A stretch of DNA of 64,000 nucleotides from Halobaculum sp. CBA1158 (GTDB lineage: Archaea; Halobacteriota; Halobacteria; Halobacteriales; Haloferacaceae). Below are positions 51,907 through 60,311 of the stretch, one piece after another. A program made the position numbers and the translations under genes. The stretch covers positions 2,108,001-2,172,000 of the forward strand of contig NZ_CP090371.1 in assembly GCF_021431925.1 (NCBI RefSeq), given 5' to 3'. Positions within the stretch are counted from its first letter, which is position 1. Each line of letters opens with the position of its first letter. The notes under the pieces were generated by a model. That model saw nothing but the letters and a program-made list of their open reading frames with translations, ran no database searches and was not told the origin of the DNA.

Positions 51907-53547
51907 TCAGTATCCGCCTCTGACCAGCGTGTACAGCCCGTAGATGATGATGCCGACGCCGACGAGGCCCGCGGCGATCCGACCGTTCCAGAGGACGCTC
52001 TCCATCGTCGGGCCGATCGCCGAGTCGAACACGGTAACGAGCAGCGCCTGTACGGCGGCCCCGCCGAACCAGACGACGAACCCGAGCAGGCAGATTCCCA
52101 CGGACGCGAGCCGACTCCCGCCGTCGTCGGTGTCAGCGCTCTCGTCCGTCTTGGTCGTCGCGTCCGCAGTATCCGTCTCCGTCGCCTTCCCCGTCTCCGT
52201 CGCCTTCCCCGTCTCCGTCGCCTTCCCCGTCCCGGCGGCTCCGGTAGCCGTACCCGGACCGCTGCCGGTCGCTGTATCGGACGACCACGGATTCGACGTG
52301 TCCGTCCCGGTCTCGGCCGCGGCGGCGTCCGCCACCGGGGCGTCGCCCGCGGCGGTATCGCCGACGGCAGCGCCGCCGTCGTCCGTGCTCACGACGGAGT
52401 CCATCGCTGCGGTGCCCGCGCCGTTCGCGGTGTCTGCGGTGCCTGCGGTGTCGGCGGTGTCCGCGGCATCCACCGTATCGGCGGTATCTGCGGTGTCGGC
52501 GGTGTCGGCGGTCTCCGCGTCGACACCGGCCTCGGATTCGGAGACGCGGATCTCCGCGTCGCTGCCGGCGAGGTACACGACGATGTCGCCGTCGACCGAG
52601 GCGGCTCCCTCGAACGATCGGAGCGCGCTCTCGCCGCCGTCGGGGACGACGCCGACCTCGAAGGACTCCTCCGCCGGGAGATCGGTCCACTCCGCGTGCT
52701 CGCCGCCCTCGAGGCGGACGTCCTCGCGGAACAGGGCCTCGCCGCCGCTTCGACAGCCGATGCGTGCCTCGACGGGCGAGCGGGTGTGATTTCGGGCGAC
52801 GAGCGCCGTCTCCTCCGGCTCGTCGTCCACGAGCCAGGCGGGATCCGTATCCTCGCCGGCTCCCTCCTCGACGCCGACGCTTCCGCCCGGATTCGTGTTC
52901 GTATTCGTATCCGTATCCGCATTCGAATTCGGATTCGTCTCCGTGTCCGCGTCCGGGGCCACACCGTCGCCCGCTGCCGGCCCGGCCGAGGTCGTCGATC
53001 CCGCGGAGGCGGCGACCGGCTCGCGGTCGGCGGGCGAGCTATCGGCCGCCGTCGCGGCGGGCGGACTCCCCTGCCCCCCGGCGTCGGTGTGCGCCGCGAT
53101 CAGTCGCGCGAGCGCCTCGTGGCGCTCGCGGTCGCTGCCGCGGTTTCGCCACCCCTCCCCGAGCTGGACGAGCAGCGACCCGTCGACCGTCGTCGCCGCG
53201 ACCCGGACGGCGTACCGGTCGTCGCCGCCGGCGTCGCCGTCCCACGAGACGGCGTCGACGGCGACCACGGCCTCCGGAGACACCTCGACGGTGGCCTCGC
53301 GCCCCAGCGCCGCCTCGCGGTCGAACTCCTGGAAGTCGCGCACGCCGCCCAGGAAGCGCCTGACCGTCGATCCCGCGTGGTCGTCGACGCGGGCGACGAC
53401 GCCCTCGCGGGACGCCGCGTCGCCGGCCCCGCAGGTCAGTCGGTCCTCGTCGAGGAAGATCCGCCCCTCGGTGCAGGCGTCCGCGCTGACGGGCGCGTCG
53501 GGGTCGTCGGTGACCGCGAAGTACCCCGGTGCCTCGATCGCCGTCAT
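51907..53547 (-). CDS. Large acidic membrane-anchored protein with repeat linkers
   Basis: A 545-residue protein from ATG 53547. An N-terminal domain (1-160) resembles a metal or PH-like module; a second beta-rich domain lies at about 235-355 ('VARNHTRSPVEARIGCRSGG'). The linkers are low-complexity: T-N/D repeats at ~200-222 ('ADTETNPNSNADTDTNTNTN'), D-T-A repeats at ~350-385 ('TADTADTADTADTVDAADTA') and three copies of ETGKAT at ~440-460. Two hydrophobic helices at the C-terminus ('SVGICLLGFVVWFGGAAVQA' and 'AAGLVGVGIIIYGLYTLV') anchor it. No family is recognised. It follows the DUF4112 gene with a four-base overlap. Confidence 0.75.
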   Translation of the reverse strand: MTAIEAPGYFAVTDDPDAPVSADACTEGRIFLDEDRLTCGAGDAASREGVVARVDDHAGSTVRRFLGGVRDFQEFDREAALGREATVEVSPEAVVAVDAVSWDGDAGGDDRYAVRVAATTVDGSLLVQLGEGWRNRGSDRERHEALARLIAAHTDAGGQGSPPAATAADSSPADREPVAASAGSTTSAGPAAGDGVAPDADTETNPNSNADTDTNTNTNPGGSVGVEEGAGEDTDPAWLVDDEPEETALVARNHTRSPVEARIGCRSGGEALFREDVRLEGGEHAEWTDLPAEESFEVGVVPDGGESALRSFEGAASVDGDIVVYLAGSDAEIRVSESEAGVDAETADTADTADTADTVDAADTADTAGTADTANGAGTAAMDSVVSTDDGGAAVGDTAAGDAPVADAAAAETGTDTSNPWSSDTATGSGPGTATGAAGTGKATETGKATETGKATETDTADATTKTDESADTDDGGSRLASVGICLLGFVVWFGGAAVQALLVTVFDSAIGPTMESVLWNGRIAAGLVGVGIIIYGLYTLVRGGY

Positions 53548-54035
53548 AGGGCGCTCACCACCGCGAGCACGAACAGGATGAACGGCGACAGCAGGAGGAG
53601 CAAGAAGACCCAGTTCATCGACCCGTCGATGGCGTCGCGGTCGGCGCGCAGTCGCTCGACGTTGTTGACGTTGGCCGTCCATACGAGACCCACGGCGTCA
53701 CCGACGACCGGAATGACGCCCACGATGCCCTCGATGAGCACGATGAGCGACATCCACGCAAGCGTCGTCGTCGACGCCCCGATCCGCATCCCGTGGTAGA
53801 TGATCGTCGCCGACAGCACCAGCGCCCCGCTGTCGCCCGCCCCCGGAAGGAAGCCGATGATCGACGCGACGCCGACGCGAACGTCCGTGAACGGCAGTCT
53901 GAACTCCTCGTCGAGCCACTCCGCGCGGCGCTCCAACATGTCGAGTTTCGCGCCGATCGCCTGAGCGTGCTCGAACTCCGCCCGTGCGGCCGCAGCCTCC
54001 ACCTGTTCCCCGCTCGGGTCGGCGATGACTGACAT
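53544..54035 (-). CDS. DUF4112 family membrane protein
   Basis: A 163-residue protein from ATG 54035 (an upstream ATG at 54062 is also possible). 'LDMLERRAEWLDEEFRLPFT', then 'VGVASIIGFLPGAGDSGALV', 'WMSLIVLIEGIVGVIPVVGD' and 'NVFLLLLLSPFILFVLAVV' give the Gly-Asp-containing helices of the DUF4112 family (name from memory). It overlaps the downstream 545-residue gene (ATGA). The pair lies between mutase and epimerase genes on the opposite strand. Confidence 0.82.
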   Translation of the reverse strand: MSVIADPSGEQVEAAAARAEFEHAQAIGAKLDMLERRAEWLDEEFRLPFTDVRVGVASIIGFLPGAGDSGALVLSATIIYHGMRIGASTTTLAWMSLIVLIEGIVGVIPVVGDAVGLVWTANVNNVERLRADRDAIDGSMNWVFLLLLLSPFILFVLAVVSAL

Positions 54036-54242
54036 GTCCGCAGAGCGTGACTCCCACGTCATAAAACCGATCGTGTCCACGTAGTGAACTGTCAGGCGAG
54101 CGGCGTCGAGTCGTCAGGCGACGGCCGCGGAGCAGACGGCTGCGACGCGCCGCCCCGGGCTCGACGACCGAGTCGATCGAATTCGCCGACGCCGTTCGCG
54201 ACGACTACAACCGTTTTCAGCCCGGCGGGCGACCGACCGAGT

Positions 54243-54629
54243 ATGCACGTCGATCACGCCGGCATCGCGACCGACGACGCCGCCGCCCTCGCCGCGCTGT
54301 ACGCCGACCTGCTCGAGTGCGAGGTCGCCCACGAAGAGGAGTTCGACGGGATGGACGTGGTCTTCCTCGACGCGGGCGGCTCGTACCTCGAACTGCTCGA
54401 GCCGCTCGACGACGAGGGGGCGATCGCGAGCTACCTCGACCGGCACGGACCGGGGATCCACCATCTCGCGTTCGCGACCGCCGACATCGAGGGGACGCTC
54501 GAGCGCGCTCGGGGCCTCGGGATCGACCTGATCGACGAGGAGCCGCGACCGGGGGCGTGGGGCCACGAGGTCGCGTTCCTTCACCCGCGGGACACCGGTG
54601 GGGTGCTGGTGGAGTTCGTCGAGCACTAA
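54243..54629 (+). CDS. mce: Methylmalonyl-CoA epimerase
   Basis: A 128-residue vicinal-oxygen-chelate enzyme from ATG 54243. 'MHVDHAGIATDDAAALAALY' supplies the first His metal ligand, 'SYLELLEPLDDEGAIASYLD' the Glu, 'GPGIHHLAFATADIEGTLER' the second His and 'GGVLVEFVEH' the last Glu. It interconverts (S)- and (R)-methylmalonyl-CoA for the mutase encoded at 50152-51831. Confidence 0.95.
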   Translation: MHVDHAGIATDDAAALAALYADLLECEVAHEEEFDGMDVVFLDAGGSYLELLEPLDDEGAIASYLDRHGPGIHHLAFATADIEGTLERARGLGIDLIDEEPRPGAWGHEVAFLHPRDTGGVLVEFVEH

Positions 54630-54671
54630 CCGCTCGGTGTGAGTCAGTTTGTCACAGTCGAGATGGTGAAT

Positions 54672-54696
54672 ATTCTATCGAGATATTCGATAGAAT
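54672..54696. promoter_or_regulatory. Perfect 10-base inverted repeat at the start of the nuclease gene (candidate operator)
   Basis: The arms ATTCTATCGA (54672-54681) and TCGATAGAAT (54687-54696) are exact reverse complements, separated by the five bases GATAT. The right arm ends one base before the ATG at 54698. The region is A/T-rich in a GC-rich genome and coincides with where the TATA box and start site of a leaderless promoter would lie. A dimeric regulator binding here could block or control transcription. Confidence 0.65.
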
Positions 54697-54697
54697 T

Positions 54698-56926
54698 ATG
54701 CACCTCCTATCGTGGATCCTCCCCGTGGAACGACGTGACTTCCTGGCCGGCGTCGGTGCGAGCGCGGGGGCGCTCGCCGTCGGTACGACCGGTGTGCGTG
54801 CGGAATCGACCGAGAGCGACCGAATCGATCGACTCGCCTTCGACTCGACGGCGAGCCTGTTGGGGGCCGACGGGGAGCCGGCGGCCGCCGACGCCGGCTT
54901 CGCGGCGGTGCGCGCGGAGCCGACGGCGACGAACGTCGACGAGGACGGCGAGGGCGACGCCGTCGAGTACCCGGAGGACCGACCGATTCCGCTCGCGGGC
55001 CTCGACGGCGACGTGGCGGCGTTCGGCGCGCCGATCGTCCAGAACGGCACCGACTTCGGCTACGGCAACGAGGAGTTCGTCCTGAACGTCCTCGACCGAG
55101 TCGCCGGCGGCGGCACCGTGTTGTGGGACGAGGGGCACGGCCAGTTCTACGACGCCGCGGCCCATACGGCGTTCATCGACTACGCCGAGCTCAACGGCTA
55201 CGACTTCGAGGCGACCGACGACCTCGCGGGCGACCTCGCGGACGCGGACGCCGCCGTGATCACCTCGCCGTCGACCGCCTTCACGGACGGCGAACTGGAC
55301 GCGTTGGCGTCGTTCGTCGCCGGCGGCGGCGGACTGCTCGTGTTCGACCAGTCCGACTTCCGGAACTTCGACGCCACCGACAACCTCAACGAGATCGCGG
55401 CGGCGCTGTCGCTGTCGTTCCGGTTCAACGACGACCAGGTCATCGACGAGACGAGCAACGCCGGGATCGGGTTCGTTCCGACGACCGACCGCTTCGACGA
55501 CGACTACGCCGACCTGTTCGCCGACCGCCAGGGACTCGGCTTCGAGATCGACCCCTCGCGGACGTACACGGCCGAGGTCGTCGACGTGACCGACGGCGAC
55601 ACCGTCGACGTGCGGATCCTCCGGGAGGGCGCGCCGGACTACTTCGACACCGTGCGCCTGCTCGGCTTCGACACGCCGGAGACGTACGACCCCGAGGAGA
55701 CCGACCCGATCGAGAGCCCCGAACTCGCCGAGGAGTGGGAGGGTATCGACTCCTACGAGTACCTCTTGGAGAAGGGCCGCGAGTCCGCCGAGTGGGCCGT
55801 CGGAGAGCTGGCGGGCGCGACGATCGATCTCTCGTTCGACCCCGAAGAAGGCGTCCGCGGCGACTTCGGCCGGCTGCTGTGTTACGTCCGGTACGACGCC
55901 GACGGCGACGGCGGCCGCGACGACCTGTTCAACCGCCGCATTCTCGAGCGCGGGTTCGCCCGGGTGTACGACTCGGGGCTCACCCGTCACGACGAGTTCA
56001 TCGAACTGGAGCGGAAAGCCCGCAAGCGCGGCCTGGGTCTGTGGGCCGACAGCGACATCGACGCCCGCGAGCCGACTCGGCCCTCGCGGGTCGCGGACGT
56101 GCTGTTCCCGCGGGCCGCGCCCGTCGACGCCGGCGACGCGACGGTGCTGGCGCGCGCGGGCGACACCGCCTCGGTCCCCGGCGCGCCGCTCGCGGCCGCC
56201 GACCCCGACGCCGGCGTCGCGCTCGTCGGCGCACAGACCGTTCAGGAGGACTACGACGGCCCGGACGCGCCCGTCGACGACCCCGAGGCGTACGACGCCT
56301 ACCAGTTCACCGCGGGCGTCGTCGACCGGCTGACCGCCCGCTCGGGCGAGGTGCTGATCGACGGCGGGCACGGCCAGTTCGCCGCCGACGAGTCCGCCAG
56401 CGCCGAGGACGCCGCCTACTTCAAGCGCTACCTCGAGGGGCTCGACACCGGATTCACCCAGTACAACGACCTCGCGTCGATGGGGAAGCTCGCTCGCGAG
56501 CGAGCGATCGTCGTCTCCGCCCCGACCGAGGAGTACACCGACGAGGAACTCGCCACGCTCCGGCGGTTCGCCGGCGGCGGCGGCGCGGTCGTCGTGCTCG
56601 CCGGCCGCGCGGCCGACCGCGGGCGGGTGAACGACCTGCTCGACGCGCTCGGCACCGGCCTCCGCCTCGGGGAGGGCGTCGTCGACGACCCCTCGGTGAA
56701 CGCCGGCCGCCCGGACCTGCCGGTCACGGACGACGTCGCCGTCGACCCGCCCGTCCTCGCGAACGAGAGCGACAACGGACGCGGCAAGGGACGAAGCAAC
56801 GGCAACGGTACCGCTGGCGAAAACGGAAACGGGAACAGTAACGGAAACGGAAACGGGAACGGCAACGGGAATGCGAACGGAAACGGAAACGGGCCGTCGA
56901 GCCTGGTGACGGGCTACCTCGACTGA
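54698..56926 (+). CDS. Tat-secreted thermonuclease (SNase) domain protein flanked by two DUF4350-like domains
   Basis: A 742-residue protein from ATG 54698. Residues 1-35 form a twin-arginine signal (VERRDFLAGVGASAGALAVG). A first DUF4350/amidotransferase-like domain (~100-285, 'DEGHGQFYDAAAHTAFIDYA' and 'ALASFVAGGGGLLVFD') precedes an SNase domain (~288-451, 'VVDVTDGDTVDVRI', 'DTVRLLGFDTPETYD', 'FNRRILERGFARV'), and a second related domain (~468-690, 'DGGHGQFAADESAS', 'TLRRFAGGGGAVVVLAGR') follows. The tail (694-732) is an Asn-Gly repeat. It likely degrades extracellular nucleic acids. A palindrome abuts its start. Confidence 0.9.
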   Translation: MHLLSWILPVERRDFLAGVGASAGALAVGTTGVRAESTESDRIDRLAFDSTASLLGADGEPAAADAGFAAVRAEPTATNVDEDGEGDAVEYPEDRPIPLAGLDGDVAAFGAPIVQNGTDFGYGNEEFVLNVLDRVAGGGTVLWDEGHGQFYDAAAHTAFIDYAELNGYDFEATDDLAGDLADADAAVITSPSTAFTDGELDALASFVAGGGGLLVFDQSDFRNFDATDNLNEIAAALSLSFRFNDDQVIDETSNAGIGFVPTTDRFDDDYADLFADRQGLGFEIDPSRTYTAEVVDVTDGDTVDVRILREGAPDYFDTVRLLGFDTPETYDPEETDPIESPELAEEWEGIDSYEYLLEKGRESAEWAVGELAGATIDLSFDPEEGVRGDFGRLLCYVRYDADGDGGRDDLFNRRILERGFARVYDSGLTRHDEFIELERKARKRGLGLWADSDIDAREPTRPSRVADVLFPRAAPVDAGDATVLARAGDTASVPGAPLAAADPDAGVALVGAQTVQEDYDGPDAPVDDPEAYDAYQFTAGVVDRLTARSGEVLIDGGHGQFAADESASAEDAAYFKRYLEGLDTGFTQYNDLASMGKLARERAIVVSAPTEEYTDEELATLRRFAGGGGAVVVLAGRAADRGRVNDLLDALGTGLRLGEGVVDDPSVNAGRPDLPVTDDVAVDPPVLANESDNGRGKGRSNGNGTAGENGNGNSNGNGNGNGNGNANGNGNGPSSLVTGYLD

Positions 56927-56984
56927 CCTGACTCCCGCTCGGGCGATGGAAAGAGCGTAGTGGGCAGAGGTCGTTCGCTGGGCC

Positions 56985-58880
56985 ATGCGCGATCTGCTCT
57001 CTCACCGGATCGCCGCGACGCCCGACGCGGAGGCGCTCGTGCTCGCGGCCACGGGGGAGACGCTGACGTACGCCGACCTCGACGCCAGCGCGGAGGTGCT
57101 CGCCTCGCGCCTCGCCGGCGTCGGCGTCCGTCCCGGCGACCACGTCGCGGCCGTCATGTCGAACCGGGGCGAGTACGTCGCCCTGGTCCACGCGGGGATG
57201 CGCCTCGGCGTCCGACTCGTGTTGTGCGGCGCGGACCTCACCGCCCCGGAGTTGGCCCCTCGGATCGACGACGCGGACGCGGACGCCGTCGTCTGCGGGA
57301 GTGACACCGAGGAGACCGTCGTCGCGGCGACGCTGGACCGCGACGAGCGGACGGACTTCGACTGGACCGGTCCCAGCGAGGGGAAACCCGACGACACCGG
57401 GCCGGCCGTCGGCGACGAATCGACTGTCGGCGACGAATCGACTGTCGACGACGAATCGACCGACAGCGACGAACCGGCCGTCGATGAGGAACCGATCGAC
57501 GGCAACCAGTCACTCGACGGCGATGACGGATCCGCCGACCGCGATCGGCCGCCGAGTCGGATCGTCTCGATGGATCCGCCGGCGGACGACCGCGTCACAG
57601 ACATCGACGCCGCGCCCGACGGAGCCGTGCCGTCGGTCCGGTGGGGACGCGGGGACCCGCTGGTCATGCTGTTCACGTCCGGGACGACCGGGACGCCGAA
57701 GCTCGTCACGCTGACGCTCGGGAACGTCCTCGCGTCGGCGACGGCGTCGGCGTTCCGCCTCGGCGTGCTTCCCGACGACCGCTACCTCGCGACGCTGTCG
57801 CTGCACCACACCGGCGGCGTGATGCCGGTCTACCGCGCGGCGCTGTACGGCACGAGCGTCGTCCTCCGGGAGGGATTCGACGCCGGCGGGGCCGTCGACG
57901 ACATCCGTCGGTACGACGCGACCGGCGTGTCGCTCGTGCCGACGATGCTGCGCCGGATGCTCGACGCCCGCGGGACGCTCCCGAGTTCGCTGCGGGCGGT
58001 CCTGCTCGGAGGCGCGCCGGCACCCGACTCGCTGATCGAACGCTGTCGCGACTACTCGGTGCCGGTTCACCCGACGTGGGGGATGACCGAGGCCGCCTCG
58101 CAGATCGCCACAGCGACGCCCGAGGAGGCGTTCGAGCGCGTCGGCACCGTGGGTCGGCCGCTGTTCTGGACGGACGTGGCCGTCCTCGGGGACGACGGGG
58201 AGCCGCTGCCGCGGGGCGAACGCGGCGAGCTCGTCGTCTCGGGGCCGTCGATCGCGTCCGAGTACTACGGCGATCCCGAGGCGAGCGACGCCGCCTTCAC
58301 CGACGACGGCGCGCTGCACACCGGCGACGCGGGCTACCGCGACGACGACGGCTACGTGTACGTGTTGAACCGCCTCGACGACCGGATCCTCTCGGGCGGC
58401 GAGAACGTCGACCCCGGCGAGGTCGTCGCCGCGCTCCGCGAGCACTCCGGCGTCGCGGACGCCGCCGTCGTCGGGGTCCCGGACGAGGAGTGGGGCGAGC
58501 GCGTCGCCGCCCTGGTCGTCCGCTCGGACGAGGACCTCGTGCGCGACGACCTGGAGGCGTTCTGTCGCGACCGCCTCGCCGGCTTCAAGATCCCCCGAAC
58601 GATCGCGTTCGCGAGCGAGTTGCCCCGGACCGCCTCCGGCACGGTCAGCCGTCCGGACGTGCGCGAGCGCCTCGTCGACGACGAGAGGGAGGACGACGGA
58701 CGCGAGGCCGTCGGAAGCGACGGGGCCGATACCGAGGGCCGTGGCGAGGTCGCCGAGGACGACGCGGGTGACGACGACACGGACAGCGACCGTGACGGCG
58801 ACACCGACAATGACCGCGACGGCGACACCGACACCGACGGCGACACCGACACCGACGGCAGGTCGACCGGGGCGCGGTGA
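56985..58880 (+). CDS. menE: 2-succinylbenzoate-CoA ligase MenE (AMP-forming) with acidic inserts
   Basis: A 631-residue acyl-adenylating enzyme. 'LVMLFTSGTTGTPKLVTLTL' is the P-loop motif (A3), 'PTWGMTEAASQ' motif A5, and 'GYVYVLNRLDDRILSGGENV' the hinge motif (A7/A8), with a near C-terminal Lys in 'PRTASGTVSRP' being unusual (Val instead of Lys). MenE activates succinylbenzoate in menaquinone synthesis, and this assignment is more probable than a general acyl-CoA ligase. Residues ~125-215 are an acidic insert with three copies of VGDEST-like units; the tail from ~568 on has D-G-D-T-D repeats. Confidence 0.82.
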   Translation: MRDLLSHRIAATPDAEALVLAATGETLTYADLDASAEVLASRLAGVGVRPGDHVAAVMSNRGEYVALVHAGMRLGVRLVLCGADLTAPELAPRIDDADADAVVCGSDTEETVVAATLDRDERTDFDWTGPSEGKPDDTGPAVGDESTVGDESTVDDESTDSDEPAVDEEPIDGNQSLDGDDGSADRDRPPSRIVSMDPPADDRVTDIDAAPDGAVPSVRWGRGDPLVMLFTSGTTGTPKLVTLTLGNVLASATASAFRLGVLPDDRYLATLSLHHTGGVMPVYRAALYGTSVVLREGFDAGGAVDDIRRYDATGVSLVPTMLRRMLDARGTLPSSLRAVLLGGAPAPDSLIERCRDYSVPVHPTWGMTEAASQIATATPEEAFERVGTVGRPLFWTDVAVLGDDGEPLPRGERGELVVSGPSIASEYYGDPEASDAAFTDDGALHTGDAGYRDDDGYVYVLNRLDDRILSGGENVDPGEVVAALREHSGVADAAVVGVPDEEWGERVAALVVRSDEDLVRDDLEAFCRDRLAGFKIPRTIAFASELPRTASGTVSRPDVRERLVDDEREDDGREAVGSDGADTEGRGEVAEDDAGDDDTDSDRDGDTDNDRDGDTDTDGDTDTDGRSTGAR

Positions 58881-58988
58881 ATCGCCTCGGGGTCGACTCC
58901 GGGGTGCACTCCTCGACCGCCTGTAAACGCGAATCCCGGGGTTCGCGGTTCCACCGACGTTATGGTGTGCGGTTCCCGATACTCGATC

Positions 58989-60149
58989 ATGAACACCGAT
59001 CTCGGTCTGCTCGACGAGTCGCTGGTTCCCGAACACGCACGCGACGTGAAGCGGGAGGCGAGAGAGTTCGCCGAGGAGCACATCGCCCCGGTCGCACAGG
59101 AGCACTTCGAGGCCGACGACTACCCGTGGGAGGTGCTCGAGGCGGGTCAGGAGGCGGGGCTCGTCGGACAGGACATCCCCGAGGAGTACGGCGGCCGCGG
59201 CCTCGACATCTACCAGATGCTCGCCATCGCCGAGGAGTTCTACCGCGCGGACGCCGGCATCGGCCTGACGATGATGCTGGCCTCCTTCGGCAACGAACTC
59301 GTCTACGACTACGGGACCGACGAGCAGTGCGAGGAGTACGTCCGCCCGGTCGCCGAGGGCGACCAGATATCCGGGCTCGCGGTGTCGGAGCCCCAGACGG
59401 GGTCGGACCTCGCGGGCATGACCACGAAGGCGGAGAAGGTCGACGGCGGCTACGAGATCACCGGCGAGAAGTACTGGGTCGGCAACGCCGTCGAGGGCGA
59501 CTGGCTCACGCTGTACGCGAAGACCGGCGACTCCGAGGACCGCTACGGGAACTACTCGCTGTTCATCGTCGAGACGGACCGCGACGGCTACGAGGCCGAG
59601 CACATCCCCGAGAAGATGGGGATGCGCGCCTCGAAGCAGGGCCACATCGTCATGGAGGACTGCTTCGTCCCCGAGGAGAACCTCATCGGCGCGGAGGGCG
59701 GCGGCTTCTACATGCTCGCGGACTTCTTCAACCACGGCCGGGTCGTCGTCGGCGGCCACGGCATCGGGCTCGCCGCCGCGGCCATCGAGGAGGCGTGGGA
59801 GTTCGTCCACGACCGCGAGGCGTTCAGCCGAAACATCTCTGAGTTCCAGTCGGTCCAGCACGACCTCGCCGACATGCGCACGGAGTTCGAGGCCGCGCGG
59901 TCGCTCAACTGGCGCGCCGCCGAGAAGCTCCACGAGGGCGACAACGCCGGCCTCTGGGCCGCGATGGCGAAGCTCAACTCGACGGAGACGGCCGTCGACT
60001 GCGCCGAGCGCGGGATGCAACTGCACGGCGGACGCTCGATCCTGACGGAGCGCCGTATCGCACGCGTCTACCGCGACGTGCGCATCCCCGTCATCTACGA
60101 GGGGGCCAGCGAGGTCCAGCGCAACCTCGTGTACCGGCAGAGCAACTAA
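58989..60149 (+). CDS. Acyl-CoA dehydrogenase
   Basis: A 386-residue flavoprotein, paralogue of the one at 3900-5045. 'GLAVSEPQTGSDLAGMTTKA' is the FAD/substrate contact motif, 'YWVGNAVEGDWLTLYAKTG' follows, and 'MQLHGGRSILTERRIARVYR' and 'IPVIYEGASEVQRNLVYRQS' close the protein, with the base Glu in 'YEGASE'. Start at ATG 58989; an ATG at 58962 would add nine residues. It lies 108 bases after menE. The next 160 bases contain a repeat tract before the glycosyltransferase gene. Confidence 0.93.
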   Translation: MNTDLGLLDESLVPEHARDVKREAREFAEEHIAPVAQEHFEADDYPWEVLEAGQEAGLVGQDIPEEYGGRGLDIYQMLAIAEEFYRADAGIGLTMMLASFGNELVYDYGTDEQCEEYVRPVAEGDQISGLAVSEPQTGSDLAGMTTKAEKVDGGYEITGEKYWVGNAVEGDWLTLYAKTGDSEDRYGNYSLFIVETDRDGYEAEHIPEKMGMRASKQGHIVMEDCFVPEENLIGAEGGGFYMLADFFNHGRVVVGGHGIGLAAAAIEEAWEFVHDREAFSRNISEFQSVQHDLADMRTEFEAARSLNWRAAEKLHEGDNAGLWAAMAKLNSTETAVDCAERGMQLHGGRSILTERRIARVYRDVRIPVIYEGASEVQRNLVYRQSN

Positions 60150-60178
60150 CGGGCGCATCCGAGACCCGATGGCGTCAG

Positions 60179-60260
60179 GTCGCCGTCGCGGTCGCCGATG
60201 CCGTCGCGGTCGCGGTCACCGGTGCCGTCGCGGTCGCGGTCGCCGACGCTGTCGCGACGG
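60179..60260. repeat. GTCGCGGTCGC-type minisatellite upstream of a glycosyltransferase gene
   Basis: Repeats of GCCGTCGCGGTCGC with slight changes (GATGCCGTCGCGGTCGCGGTC, GGTGCCGTCGCGGTCGCGGT) run from 60179 to 60260. It ends about 50 bases upstream of the GTG at 60312. Same theme as at 9679-9740, 20981-21126 and 63040-63113. Confidence 0.8.
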
Positions 60261-60311
60261 CGGATCCGGCACGGTGAAAGGCACCCCCGGCGAATCGAAC
60301 GATGACAGACC

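Noticed and set aside
57510-60158. Long minus-strand open frame (about 882 codons)
   Set aside because: Antisense to menE and the acyl-CoA dehydrogenase gene; translation lacks hydrophobic or motif structure and simply mirrors codon bias.
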